From NCBI GenBank assembly GCA_977006965.1, contig OZ345367.1, positions 1,426,001 to 1,490,000 of the forward strand: a DNA stretch of 64,000 nt, in the 5' to 3' direction. A program made the position numbers and the translations under genes. Under the pieces are notes generated by a model. That model was not told the DNA's origin and made no database searches. It saw only the letters and a list, made by a program, of their open reading frames with translations. Each line of letters opens with the position of its first letter. The first letter of the stretch is position 1. Positions 40,830-53,400 of this stretch are shown here, piece by piece. The DNA is from Phymatolithon calcareum. Lineage: Eukaryota; Rhodophyta; Florideophyceae; Hapalidiales.

Positions 40830-41590
40830 TAAGAAACCGAGAGCGCGGTGGTCTGTTGGAGAGGAGGATATATCCATGTGGAACTTGGCAGACACCTGGT
40901 GTCTGCAGATTTGATGACGGAGCTTGGTAGTCTTTTGTTGGATAGGCGTTGGACACATGCACGTGGTAAGATCGGTGGGATGTTGGGACTGAAATCAGAG
41001 TTTGATTGTTTTCTGACGCTTGGGGACGAACTTATTCCACAAAGAATCCGGCAGAGCTTTTTAATTGCTTTGGAAAGCGATACAATTGTCGTGGGGAAGA
41101 GTAACGGAAGGGCAGCGACCGTTTCTGTTCCCAGTGTGCGGACGACTGTTTAACATAAGAACGGAGAACGCAGTTGTAGAAGCGTACTTGAAAAGCGTGG
41201 AATGGCACACAGGAAAGCCATATTTGCGAACCGTGAACGTGTTTTTCCAAGGTCCGCAAAAACGCGCAGATCATGGACATCCCCGTGGGAGGGTATTGTG
41301 ATGCAGTTGATTGTTCTCCATGTCGACGCTTTGTCGCATCAGGCGCATCAGGCGCAGACAGTGATGTTGTAGTCGCAGATGCGTCGACATATGACATATT
41401 GAAGCGGCTGAAAGTACATACTGACCTTGTGTTTTGCGTATCGTTTGCTGCTGCGTCAAGAACAATTGTCTCTGGGTCGGATGATGGATCGATCGAAGTC
41501 TGGGAATGGGAGACATCTGAGTCGCCAGTGCGTGTTCTCGACGGGAACAGAAAGGGGGTAACGGGCGTTACTGTGAGCAGCGGATGCACT
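40830..41590 (+). pseudogene. NB-ARC-WD40 gene fragment B1 (post-NB-ARC helical region and first WD40 repeats)
   Basis: Parallels the minus-strand gene at 8893-12767. LLLDRRWTHARGKIGGMLGL corresponds to LLLDARWTHVRFDIGGILSL, and MDIPVGGYCDAVDCSPCRRF to MEIPVGDYCGAVYCSPCGRF, followed by a WD40 unit (IVSGSDDGSIEVWEWET). One frameshift (about 41065-41150) is visible. Similarity to the WD40 part stops near 41590, where an NB-ARC piece begins, so the locus is rearranged. Confidence 0.7.
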
Positions 41591-41597
41591 AGGGGAC

Positions 41598-41950
41598 GTG
41601 TCTCTGAGGATGTTTATGACGCAAACGAAACAAGATATTGCGAAGTACGGGCTTGCAGAAGTCACCGGGGACGTGAGAAAGGGTATTGTGATGATCCTAA
41701 AGAGTTACTGTGGGTTGCCGATAGCGCTGGCAGACGCAGGAAGCGCAGTTCGTTTCCTCGCAAGTAAACATGGAGATTTTGAAGGTGCATGTGGCGAATA
41801 TGCTTCACTGCTGGAGAAGCAGAGCATTGAATTTGGCGAAGATCAAGGCCCAAGAGGCCACAACAGTAGAAGAAGAAGTCGGAGGGCGTTGCTCCACTTC
41901 CATGAAATGTTCCAACAGATTAGGAATGAGCATCAACATAATTCTGAAAC
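41598..41950 (+). pseudogene. NB-ARC fragment B2, out of order relative to B1
   Basis: Contains CGLPIALADAGSAVRFLASK then HGDFEGACGEYASLLEKQSI, matching GLPMALAVCGCTVAFLAKEQ of the other copy. In a normal gene this GLPLAL part precedes the WD40 repeats, but here it follows them. B1 and B2 therefore derive from two neighbouring copies joined by deletion, or from a rearrangement. Confidence 0.7.
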
Positions 41951-42267
41951 TTGATATCACTTTTAATATTATGCATCAAACCTTGATATATTATCAATTA
42001 CAGTTATCCGTCTGCCAGCAATGTCGTTTTTCCATAGTCATACTCTGGCACGTGTGACAGGACAGAAAAGTTTTCGAATAATCAACAAATTTTTCTGTTT
42101 AAATGGGGAATACGTACGCAAAACTGTTATGAAACCATGGATGTCATTAAATTACAGTAGTTGATATCGGACTGGAAATCTTGATATACTTTGATACTGC
42201 CAAAATCAGCTTGATAATCAATATTCGAACACTTACCGGAAACATCACATCGCTGAGATTTTAGCAT

Positions 42268-42625
42268 AAGAAGTTTTAAAAACGACATCATCCTTCAGAA
42301 TTCCAGAAAGGTACACTTTCACCGCTGACAAAATCTTATTTCAAGCATGATTGTATCAGTTAATTTATTTCAAAACATCTTGAAATTTTAATCCCCTTAG
42401 TGTACCAATCAGATGTTCAGCATTGCGATTTTTTGGCCAATCCATTGTGAAGAAAACAGTTTTATCCTATAAGGATGCGAGGAATGCAGTGCTGATGTGC
42501 TGTTTATGGCTCCTTACATGGCTTCTTACACGGCGCACCCGCATCACTTAGAATACCATAACCTAAAGTTATGGAATTGTGGGCTCGCAGGCTCGCGCGG
42601 TACCATAACTTTAGTTTCTTAAATT
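42268..42625. repeat. Hairpin-headed interspersed repeat, copy 2 (head missing)
   Basis: Shares AACGACATCATCCTTCAGAA, CTTGAAATTTTAATCCCC and the terminal CCATAAC / GGCTCGCAGGCTCGCGCGG motif with copies 1 and 3. The initial hairpin is not present. Confidence 0.6.
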
Positions 42626-42689
42626 TTACTACATTATAGGAACAGGTGGTATGGTATGATGTAGATTCAGAACTGGCCTCGGTCAGTAC

Positions 42690-43995
42690 GACAATACTTA
42701 TTTCTCTTTCACTGTCAGCTGGAATATCATACACAAAATTAAGAGAACAATTCGTCCGTATGATAAATTTAGCGAATAGTGCATTTTCGCCGATTTGGGG
42801 TAATAGAGACCGATCTTAAAATTCAGTTAATTTTTCGGGGAAACCAAATTTTTGTCAATATCTCGGAAACCTTCTGTCCGATTTGATCGTAGACACGCGC
42901 AATGAACTTCTGTGTTTTGAGACCCGACCACTTTTCTGAACACAATTTAGCATGATTTTGTGCCTGGGTCTAGTCCCCATTTGGTCCAATCGATATTAAT
43001 TCTCCACTCTTGTGGTCCAGGATCATCATGAGCCTCGACCGAGGAGCACATAAACTGCATAGAGCGGACTTGTACACTATGAAGAGAAAAGATGACACCA
43101 TGTGCTGTATGTGCGTGGATGCACAATATCATACAAAAAACCGGACCCGTGCACAAAATCATGCTAAATTATGCTCACTAAAGTGGTCGGATCTCAAAAC
43201 CCTAAAATTCATTGCGCGTGTCTCTGGTCAAATTGGACAAAAGGGTTCCGAGATATTGACGAAAATGTACTTTTCACCGAAAATTTAATCGAATTTAAAG
43301 ATCGTCCTTCATGACCCCAAATCAGCGAAAATGCACTATTCATCAAATTTATCATACGGATGAGTTTTTTTCTTAATTTTAGCTATGATATTCCAACTGG
43401 CAGTGATACTCAATGCTAGTGTTGAAAGCAATATATTTTGCCCCAGGACGAACCACTGCCCCCGTGGTCCAAATAAATGTATAATCCCCATTTGGTCCAG
43501 TCGATGTTAATTCTCTTCTCTTGTGGTCCAGGCTCATCATGAGCCTCGACCAAGGATCACATAAACTGCATAGAGCGGACTTGTACACTATGAAGGGAAA
43601 AGATGACACCATGTGCTGTATGTGTGTGGATGCACAATATCATACAAAAAACCGGACCCGTGCACAAAATCATGCTAAATTATGCTCACTAAAGTGGTCG
43701 GATCTCAAAACCCTAAAATTCATTGCGCGTGTCTCTGGTCAAATTGGACAAAAGGGTTCCGAGATATTGAGGAAAATGTACTTTTCACCGAAAATTTAAT
43801 CGAATTTAAAGATCGTCCTTCATGACCCCAAATCAGCGAAAATGCACTATTCATCAAATTTATCATACGGATAAGTTTTTCTCTTAATTTTAGCTATGAT
43901 ATTCCAACTGGCAGTGATACTCAATGCTAGTGTTGAAAGCAATATATTTTGCCCCAGGACGAACCACTGCCCCTGTGGTCCAAAATTTAAGTGGA
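42690..43995. repeat. Foldback repeat: inverted arm plus two 511-bp tandem units
   Basis: Tandem units start at 42975 and 43486 (CCCCATTTGGTCCA) with a 511-bp offset and very high identity. The segment 42690-42975 is an inverted, more diverged copy of the 43130-43400 part, so the whole can fold back. A further related copy lies at about 62030-62345. The units carry a conserved frame (KWSDLKTLKFIARVSGQIGQ against EWSDVKTYKFIAHVSGEIGR at 62 kb), suggesting either a formerly coding piece or strong DNA conservation. Confidence 0.75.
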
Positions 43996-44540
43996 AGCGA
44001 GTATGAGCAGTACGAGCAGGGATGGCTGGGCATGGCCTATCTTTACAGTTCGTTCATTTTGAAAATTTGCCTCTGATGCGTTTACAGGTTTGATCCTTCC
44101 GCTAGCTTCTCTAGAGCACAAGTGCACGTGTGAGCATTTTTCGAGTTTATCCGACATAGACGAAAGAGGCCTGCATTCAATTAGCCCATCTTAGTTCTTC
44201 TTCTGGCCTGATTTGCCCTCGCTTTGGGATGGGTCTGTTTCGACCGCCGCACAAGTATACCACATCTCCCAGAAGCTATAGTAGCTGTAAAAGTGTTAGT
44301 TGGCCCTAAGAGTTCAATTTCGCTCTCTCGGGTGTGCCCACATCCCTCTCAACCAGATATTACATAGCTCCACGATGGCAGCGGGATACTCCCTCTCCCC
44401 TGCACTGTGTATCTGACGGGGTCATTGAAGTTGAAGAATTCCATACAGTAAAAGCTCAAACACTTGATCCACCTCTTCCTCCACTTCGTGCACACCACGT
44501 GTTGTTGTATGATATTAAACATGGTTGGTGGATAGAAATG

Positions 44541-44965
44541 CACGGACAGACTTTCGTAAGTCCGTCCGTGATTTTTAAAAGTAGGTTTTTACAAAACGAC
44601 ACCATCCTTCGGAATTTGTGTAAGGTACATGGGAAAAACTGACAAACTCGTGTTTCAAGGATGATTTTACCAGATATTTTATTTCAAAAAATCTTCAAAT
44701 TTTAATCCCTCTTAACGTGCCAATCAGGTTGCCGAAAAAGATTTTCCTCCAATGAGTGCGTGAACGATGCACCAGTAAAATGTACAGATTTGAATTCTGT
44801 CCTATTAGTGCAACTTATGTGCACCAATGAATGGCAAGGACGCCGAGTTCCGTAACTTTTCGCATCGCGTATAATACCATAATAAAGTTACGCATCGCGT
44901 ATAATACCATAACTAAAGTTATGGAACATCTCTGTATAATACCATAACTAAAGTTATGGAACTAA
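44541..44965. repeat. Hairpin-headed interspersed repeat, copy 3
   Basis: Starts with a hairpin (CACGGACAGACTT / AAGTCCGTCCGTG; 44541-44570). It ends in two or three iterations of ATACCATAACTAAAGTTATG (44870-44965). The preceding stretch 43996-44540 holds no recognisable gene. Confidence 0.65.
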
Positions 44966-45009
44966 AGTTATGGAATTCCACAAGTGCACGTATTCTCTTG
45001 GATATATTG

Positions 45010-45085
45010 GCGTTCCCATTTTCTCAATTTCCCATTTTCCCGGTTGGGAACTATTCGTTCATCGGCCCTGAGGAGGAAGCGATGA
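45010..45085 (+). repeat. Duplicate of the NB-ARC gene 5' leader
   Basis: CCATTTTCCCGGTTGGGAAC and CTATTCGTTCATCGGCCCTG match the reverse strand of about 12735-12800. The downstream frame (45080-45233) no longer follows the other copy. Sequence from 45235 to 46660 has only unrecognised short frames (for example 45237-45608 and 45674-45889, plus strand), which I cannot support as genes. Confidence 0.6.
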
Positions 45086-46669
45086 AGAGGGGTGAGGCTC
45101 GGTCTCTACTGTACTACTGCTTGTGCCTAAGCCTGTGCCCGAATTTTAGGGCATATTATTGGTTGAACGGTACTTTGATTTTTCATTCGGAAGCAAAACG
45201 GGCAAAACGGGCACACTATCGTAGGGTAGGGTAATTATGGGTCAGGGTAAATTTGAATCACTAAATTGCAGTAATTTTTTCTCCGATTTTGGACATGAAC
45301 CAAGGGACGGCATCAGTAAAAGTCGTCTATCATCAAAACGTATGAAAAGCGTGCCAAATAAGCTACATAAATGGACTTGTCACCCCTCTTTACGTATATC
45401 ATCTTCCTCTTCCGTCTTAAAATGGATGATATCGCTAAGAAATGTCCACTTTTCGCGACACAATGTTGGGAATCTGGTTGAGATGAACGTTATAATATTC
45501 GGTGAGTCCACTTCTACAGTAAAGATCATGGTGGGAGTCATTTTGGGCTTAACGCTTTATCTCGCCAAGGTCAAAGACTCTTTCAGAGTATCAGACGCGT
45601 CCACTTAACATCATCCTATGTTTTTCCTGAAGCGCTTGATGGTGTTACAGCTGCCCGTAGCACAGCATCGCTGATGGAGACCAGCGATGATCCTCGTAAC
45701 CGCGTGGAAACTTTCAAGCAGCTGTGTGAACTGTTTAGGAACAGAGCGGAGGCTCTATGCTCAGATAGAACTATTGTTGAAAGCGGAACTGTGAAGGTGT
45801 CCAAAAGAAGTGGGGCGACTCTGACGAGCGATAATATGATCGCGGAGCTCCGAACTATTGATGAAATAGAAGGGAATCTGCCAGAGTGAAGGTGGCATCG
45901 CTGCATGCTCGCAGTCAGCCGTCAGTACAGTCGCTGTGCTAAACATGCAACTTTGGAATAGGAAATGGCCGGGTATTAAGTTAGAATGGAAGCTATGTAT
46001 ATTTCGACATAGTAGGTATGGAATCTATTCTCATTTGTAAGAAAACACAGAATGAAAAATTAGTTTTATTGTAGTACTTAGAACATCTCGAACAGCGTGG
46101 CCAAAAATCTATTTTGTAAGATATTAATCATAAGATAGGGCGTTGTGCCGTATCGAAGTGCATAAATATTACTCTCAGGGCAATAGAAAAGCGTATTCTT
46201 GCACAAAATGAACATGCGTTTTGCCACGGGAAAACAAAATAATTCAAACAAATAGCGGAAACTCATATCTGAGTAGCCAATAAAAAAGTGTTGGCTAAAT
46301 TACAGTTAGTATCAATCTGCAATCATGTAATGCATCGTTTTTGATACTGCATTATTGTTGAATTTTGATCATTTCGAGCTGGGTACGAAATAGCGCAGTT
46401 TACCCACAACTTTGGCTATCACCGTTTGAGATGCTCTTAGAGTAGATGATATAGTGCCTTACAAATCTCCCTGCTCGTCATACAATAATGCACTCTGGTT
46501 CAGTCACGTCGCGACACTATACAGAGCTGGAGTTTTTGTACACTCTGACCTAATTTAACATATGAAAAGAAAACTAATTTTTAAAAAATTTGACATGAAA
46601 GAGACGAGTCAATATTTCAATAAATTAAAAACATTTTACATTTTTCGTAAAATTCAGAAAAATCTTTTC

Positions 46670-47802
46670 GGATATAATTTCAAATGAGGAAATTCCCTGC
46701 ATGGACCGAAAAAGGTGGAAAAATTCGCTAAATCGGCACCTCTTGCAAAAAGGACTACTCGTTGTGATACACAGAGCACTCTATACAAATAAGCTTGTCA
46801 AAAAGTATAATTTACTTCGTGCGCTACTCTCTTTGCTTTACCTCCTCGTCGCAAGTAGCATCTCAGTCATCGCAGGCAGTGAGGTCAATTATCATGGACT
46901 GAGACGCTTTGTCAATGTTTTCGCTTCGCCTCTACAATATTGTGGATGTTCGGCCTGGCGCATGTCTGCGAGAAGTAACCGGTGTTTCCGCACGAGGAGC
47001 AGAGGCGGGCCCTCATTTAGGTCGACAAGTACGGCCTCTTGCGCTTGCGGCCCGGCTTAGCGAAAAGGTCAAACAACAACAAATCATCCTGTACGAGGTG
47101 GTCACCGGTGACGGCAACACGAGTGATGCTGCCCTCGTGTTGCCTGGCCTACGTTCTCACCAGCCATGCGTCCCCAAACCAGTTCTTGTTTCACGGGTCG
47201 AACTCGACCCGATGCTACTCCAAGCATCTAGAAGCGTACAAAAGTGCAGCGACGACGTGGCTACATGGCCGTTGGTGCTCTTCAAAGTGGCGGCAAGAGC
47301 ATGTAGCGCGGGTAGTCGCTGTTAACTACCACATGGAATAGTGTCACTTCGCTGCTAACAACACACCTCAGCATGTCACTTTCGACAACCACCGGCTCCA
47401 CAAGCAGCTTCTCCACTCGGAGGATTTTTCCTGGAGCTTCTTATAGCACTAAGGCGTGAGGAACTTGTCCGTCGATTTGCCTTGCCAAAAGGCGTGTTGT
47501 AGATGATTACGAGGTTGACATCGTCGTCAACGTTTGCTCCAGGGTAGTCGCCCACACTTAGCACGAGCTCCTTCTTCTCCATGACTTCAGATGATTCGGG
47601 AGAGAGCGTTGTGAGTTAGCTGAGCAGTCGAATGCGATGAGGTGCAGAGTACTTTGAGAAGCGGATGAGTAGTGTAAATAGTAAACGGCTGTATAGCCAA
47701 TATCATAGTGAGTAGTAGTTTTTGCAAATGTGCCGATTTAGCGAATTTTGCCACCTTTTTCGGTCCATGCAGCGAATTTCCTCAATTTTAAATTATCTAA
47801 TA
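46670..47802. mobile_element. Terminal-inverted-repeat element, about 1.1 kb, no transposase
   Basis: The left arm (about 46671-46775) and right arm (about 47702-47800) are reverse complements with few differences, for example GCATGGACCGAAAAAGGTGG and ATTCGCTAAATCGGCAC on the left and their complements on the right. The core is richer in G and C and carries short open frames on the plus strand (46909-47325) without family motifs. It resembles a non-autonomous DNA element carrying unrelated sequence. No target duplication was fixed. The following region, 47803-50242, has no recognised gene. Confidence 0.7.
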
Positions 47803-50242
47803 TTCTAAAACCGAGCACATTTTTCAAATTTCATTCATCTTACGAGTGGGAATACATGTCTCATTAAATGTAGCGTACTGCATAGGCTCATGCACGTGTC
47901 TTTGTAGTAATCTTCGGCCAACAGGATTAGCAAATTTCCCAACGAGTCTGCATCAGGTCATAGCTCTACAGTATTCTACTTTGCAAAACAATACTATGTT
48001 TTCCTGAATGGTATCATATTTTGTGTGTGGAAGCGGACGGTGTCGACTAATGTGAAACTGAAGTCTTGACATACGCTCATGTGTAGTTATTCTGTGCTAC
48101 GCACTGTATTCACATCTGAAGCGATTGAAATTTACACTGGAGGATGCGCAAAAGCAATCATAGAAAGTTTTGAGATATAGAGCAGATGGACTTCATGTTC
48201 CTCAACCTACATAACGAGCAGTAAACCTGCCGGAGACAGTATTTCCCCAAAGAAACAAATAAGAGTTTTAGAAAGTGCCATTTCGCCTGTTAGAGACCGT
48301 GCCAAACACAGCTTCAGGAAGCGGATAACGTTGCGAAACGACTAATCCCGCGACAAAGGGAATATGATGGAAAGTCAGTATCTCACTTTGTATTTGTCAA
48401 CCTTACAATCGTTCGTATGAAGCGGAAAAGATATTTAGAAAAAACAATAAGTGAGAACACGATACATACAGCTTGGACTTGGAAAAACTGGACGGAACTA
48501 TTTAGTGATCTCCAAAGACCGTAGTTCCCCTCTTATAAAGTGCACTACTGACAAACAAGCCGAAAAACTGATCCTGCTGGACAGACCCACCCTGGAGCGT
48601 AACATCACATATTGCATAGGAGAATACGTCAGCAGTGTAGTAAATCGGAGTCAGTGAGCACAGAAAATTACGGGGAGTAAGAAAGGGGAGCAAGAAAACG
48701 TACGGGGTGATTCCTGATGAAAGACGCCTTCGATGTGTTCTCATTCCTGTCCAGATAGTGTCTCGGCGGCTTCAGCAGTATCGGATTTGCTGCTTGTAAC
48801 GCCTCCTCTTCAAGAAAGATGCTTGTCAGCTTGAGTATTATCGCAATGCGCGCTCCTAGCACCACCTGCGCATCAGAGGAGCGGCTTGGCGGCTTGAGAA
48901 GCTGAAGAACGCGCTAAAATGTCGTCCCCGGAAAATAACTTTCTCACATGTTAAGGGCTTGTGCAAGACAAAACTGGTCGGTCAACCAGCAATTATAATT
49001 TCACCAGTTTAGTTGGAATTGGGATAAAGCGCATTTCACCGTGACTGGAATTCCAAAATATCCCTTTTGTTTATATAAGCTCTAGGGATAGGACCGGACA
49101 GATTTGTACCAGATTCAGTCCAGTCCAGTGTCATTTTTTTGGTCTTCGGGCAGATTTTTTCTGCCCATATCATTGAATGGGAGAGATCCGGAAGGTACAC
49201 TTGTCAAAATTGGATGGCTCGCTTGGAACAAATCCAGTCAACTTCTGGATTGAACCGGGTCGGATCATTCCGAGATCTGGCTCCGTTTGGAATAGATCTA
49301 GGATTTGGTTCGGATCGGATAAGCCGTAGTCTGGATCTCGTTTGGATCAGATTCGTGTCTACTCTACCGCATCAAAATTAATTAAATTCTAAGTACTTTT
49401 CCCGCCGAAATTACGGCCTCTTCCAGCTCTATTATACTGTACGTACTGCAACGCGATTTTCCCGGATATTCGCGTGCCTACCGTGGATTGGATCTGGATC
49501 CAATTTCGTACATTCCTGAAACCAATTGGATTGGTAAAAGGAACGCTATGGAATTGGACGGAACTGGATTTAAAAAAGTGACAGTCTGGTGGATGACGGT
49601 GGATATTGCTTGAGCATTTTCGTATTTTGTACTGATCCAAATGGTATGGATTTGGTGCAATGTACGGATTGGACGGAATTTGGTTTCAAAAAAATGAAGA
49701 ATACTGGTATGTAGATGAACGCTTTTTCATCCAGTCCTACCCCTAATAAGTTCCAACTGTTCTAGCGCCGTGGCCTCTGATACACAACGATATACACATA
49801 GCAAGAACATCGAAATCGCTCTTTTGTTCATATAAACGCCAACTCTTCTGGCGCTGTGGCCGCTGGCTTACAGTATTAGATAAGAAATTTTTCTGGCTTT
49901 TGTCGGCTATACCTCTTTTATCGGGAAGAGAGTCAAAATGCGAGCTGGTGTCCCCAGATGATGATAATTAACAGAACGTCTTCGATAACCCAAGGGAAGG
50001 ATTACACACGCAATATATATCTGAAATTGTATGACCGTGTCTTTCATCAATATGATGGAAGGAAGTGTCGTCAACGCTTTCCTTACAAATACTCGATATA
50101 GTTTAAAGCTTTGAGAAATTCGAAGCTCTCGTGGTTGAGTTCATCTGAGTCCGGAGGTGAACGTGCGATCACGTCCCCCAATAACTATCTGCAAATGAAT
50201 AACGTTTTGAAAGTCGTATAGTTATGAGCACAGTGCTTTGTA

Positions 50243-52530
50243 AAGGGGGGTCCTGCAATTTTCGGACAGCGCCCTAATTTTCCAGACATATGACATGTCC
50301 ATAGAAGTAATCAAATTTCACCTTATTAGCCCATTTTGGTGTGTACTCGCCGAAATGCTCCATTTTGGCTTGGCGCCAGGCTTGAAACTTATGATGAAAT
50401 TTAATTTATAATCTGCCCATTGCATTTCCCGGGTACTACAGCATAGTGAGCCAAATGTTTGGTGCCCAAATCGAAACAGTAACTGCCACGCTGCACAAAA
50501 AGCACCATGTCGATGCTCCGTCGGTCCGTTTCTCTTCTTCGATGGGCTGCAGGAACAGCGCAATCTCCCGCAGGCCATCATGGTGCGCCCTGGCACAGAA
50601 AAAAAGGCGGAAAAGCGAAGAGCCGATGCTGCTGCTGCGGTGCAGCAGAAAGTGATGACGTACAGGGCTGCCGACGCCCGGTTCCATTTGCCGAGGTCAA
50701 CTATTTGCGACGCCGTCGCCCGCGCCTCACGAGGAGCAGATGGGCAAAACTCCCGGCGCGCCGGCCGCCGACCTGCACTGCGGGAGGAGAAAGAAGAGCT
50801 GGTGGTCGAGCTGCTCTCTCGGTACTCTGACGCCGGCACGCCCCTGTCGAAAAAGCACGCCGTTCCGGCGTTCGGCATAATCATCGTCAGGATATCGCTG
50901 GAGCGCCGAAACAAGCTGCCGTTCAAGAACAGCATCCCTGGCAAACGCGTCATCCGCGAGTTTTACAAGCGCCATCAGCAGCGCTTGCACTACGCGCGAC
51001 CGACGCGCCGAGAGGCTAAGCGCTACGCTGCTGTCAACGCAGAGGCCCTGACCACCCACTTCGCTATACTGGGTAAGGTCATCAAGGATAATGACATTGA
51101 CGCTGCCCGGCTGTGGAACCTGGACGAGACAGGTGGCACACCGAGTCGTGATGTCAGCGGTAACTCGACCATGCGGCGATTTCTGCGGCGCGACGGCATA
51201 GCGGACGTGAAACTTGCTGATTTAAAGCGCGCACACAGGGTCACCATGATGCCTTCTGTAAGCGCTGCTGGTGAGTGCGGCCCTCCCCTCTTTGTTTTTA
51301 AGGGTACGATGCTGCCGTACAGGCAGGTGCTGCGCAACGGCAGCGTGTTTGTTGAGACGTTCGCCTCGCTGCTGCCGAGGGACAGCTCGTTCCCGTTCGC
51401 GAGAGGGGCGGCGGAGTTGACAGCGACAACTTCTACAAGTGGGCAGAGCACTTCGTCGATTCTGTGCGCTATCTCACTGCCGATGGCCGCAAAGTCCTGC
51501 TGACCTATGACGGTTAAAGTTCGCACATGTCCCTCCGCGTTCTGGAGCTACTGTACCGCAACAATGTGATTGCATATGCCCTTCCTGCGCACAGTAGCGG
51601 CAAAACCCATCCGTGCGATGTCGTGCTCTTTGGCGCCTTTAAAAAGGCGCTTAATGAAAGCCTTCAAGACGCCTGCTGTGTGGGTGAGTTGGACGTACTG
51701 GATACATTTGGCTTTTGCAGTCTCCTCCGACACTCCTACCTGCACATATTCACACCAAAGAACATTCTCTCCTCGTTTCGCCGGTCGGGGCTCTGGCCCC
51801 TGGATGCTAAAAACTACTCGGTGTGCCGCGCCCGCGCTCTCTGCATGATGTCGCTTGCGTCCTGTCTGTGACCGAGCTAGAAAAATTAATGGAAGAGAAG
51901 CGCGTGCTTGCGCGTGAGGGCGTCACCGGTAAGACCGTAACTATTACCGCATCGGGGTACGTAGACACCAGAAATGGTGCTGTGCTCACATCAGAGTAAG
52001 CCCTCACTGCGGCAAGAGACAAGGCGACGCGCGATGAACAGAAGCGGCTGCGTGAGCAGCTGGAAGCGAACAGAAAACATCTTGCGGCTGTGCGGCGGGA
52101 ACAGAGAGACAGAAAGCAGATAGAACGATCGGAGAGAGCGAAATGGGCTACACGAGCAAGACTGTGCAATATAGACGTCACGCAGTACCGCGTGAATGTG
52201 CGGTCCATGAAAGAAAGGCGAGCCATTGCGCGGCTTCGGAATCTCTGCGGGATGCCGATTCTGTTCTTCCAACTGCTGGCTGAGGTGCAAAAAAGGATTA
52301 AAATTTTGATACTTTGCGTCCGAGTAATTGAGGCGCAAAATTGAGTTTTTTGAGGGCCGGAACGGTTGCCGTCCTAATTCCGATGCCTCCAAGGAATTGC
52401 ATCTGCTGCAATCGATTAGCAAAAAATGATTATTAGCTCGTGACTACGCTTCGATTAGTATAAAAATCGCGATCGTTTGATGCGTTTTTCCATTTTTTCA
52501 ATTTGTCCGAAAATTGCAGGAACTCCACTT
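50243..52530 (+). mobile_element. pogo/Tigger-like (Tc1/mariner superfamily) transposon with TA target duplication
   Basis: The left end AAGGGGGGTCCTGCAATTTT (50243 on) and the right end, read inwards on the other strand, AAGTGGAGTTCCTGCAATTT, form an approximately 26-bp terminal inverted repeat including TTTTCGGACA. Both are flanked by TA (50241-50242 and 52531-52532), the target preference of this superfamily. Length is 2288 bp. It carries one broken transposase gene on the plus strand. Confidence 0.85.
50580..52345 (+). pseudogene. pogo/Tigger-type transposase (HTH plus DDE), broken
   Basis: The ATG at 50580 opens a frame with a psq/CENP-B-like helix-turn-helix (AVQQKVMTYRAADARFHLPR), then a Tc5-type DNA-binding part (IPGKRVIREFYKRHQQRL) and the first catalytic Asp (LWNLDETGG, about residue 181). 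A frameshift near 51405 moves into NFYKWAEHFVDSVRYLTADG. The second Asp lies in LLTYDG, directly followed by TAA (about 51517). The frame reopens at 51527 with NNVIAYALPAHSSGKTHPCD (third acidic residue) and SFRRSGLWPLD, a typical DDE_1 ending. Further charged sequence continues to about 52345 with more stops. At least one frameshift and two stops make it inactive. Confidence 0.85.
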
Positions 52531-52532
52531 TA

Positions 52533-53400
52533 CACTATTGGAAAATGGGATCATTATTCAAGTAGCCAATGATTCTCTACTTTGAAAACTGTAAAAAGAA
52601 ATATACGCAATCCATGCGCCTTAAAAGATCTTCCCTAGGAAGCGACACGTACTACGAAGAATTGCACCCCACAACTCTCGATACAGTCTCGAGTAGAAAT
52701 GAAGTTCCCTCTATGAGTACAACTAGTAGTTCATACACCTGCTACCTGAGCAAGCCGGTTTTAGTGGACACAGTTTTACAAAGTAGCGGTATAACGCGAA
52801 ACGTTTGAGACTAATACTTTAAATTCTGTTTTACAGTTGACACTATGCATAGTTTCTGCATTCCTCGCCGTTTCCCACTTTAATCGGGGAGTTTTCCATG
52901 TTTAGGGGGCAAGAGAAGCTGCCCAGCCCTCCTTCACGAATCAGAACTGTTATTTTGTTAGCCGACTTCTGGATACTGGGCCCTTCTTAGGGTGACATTC
53001 TAAGGTGATAATAATTTTGAAATTACTAATTTAATTGTACCTAGGAGATGAGTCTTTCCCAAGTTTTGCAAACATCGACAGCTCGTACGAACGGAAATGT
53101 TGACTGGTCGGTACAATGATTTTTGGGACTTAATTCGAATTAATACGCTCGATAATTTGGAAAATAGGGTGCTTGAGTGTACCGTCGTTCTTAGATTATT
53201 TCTTAGAGAACGGCTCGATGGAGCGCTGGTAGTGGAAGACACATACGGATCAGTCCCGCTTTAACACCGCTACCAGTTCCAGGATTTGCAGAAGCAGAGT
53301 CAACTTTGTCGAGGATCTAAGGTACTGCATAATGTTTGTGTGCGAGAACAATGGCTGCCCGGCTGTTTTCAGTACAGAGCATAGAGTTTTAGTGCATATG
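52533..53400. other. No gene recognised
   Basis: Only short frames occur on both strands (for example 52569-52808, plus) without family motifs. This is the boundary between the pogo-like element and the chromovirus. Confidence 0.35.

Noticed and set aside
45237-45889. Small plus frames possibly forming a gene
   Set aside because: No splice pair joined them convincingly, and no motif was seen; left as unannotated sequence.
50318-50953. 211-codon minus frame
   Set aside because: Antisense to the pogo-like transposase and crosses the element's 5' noncoding part; no motif.
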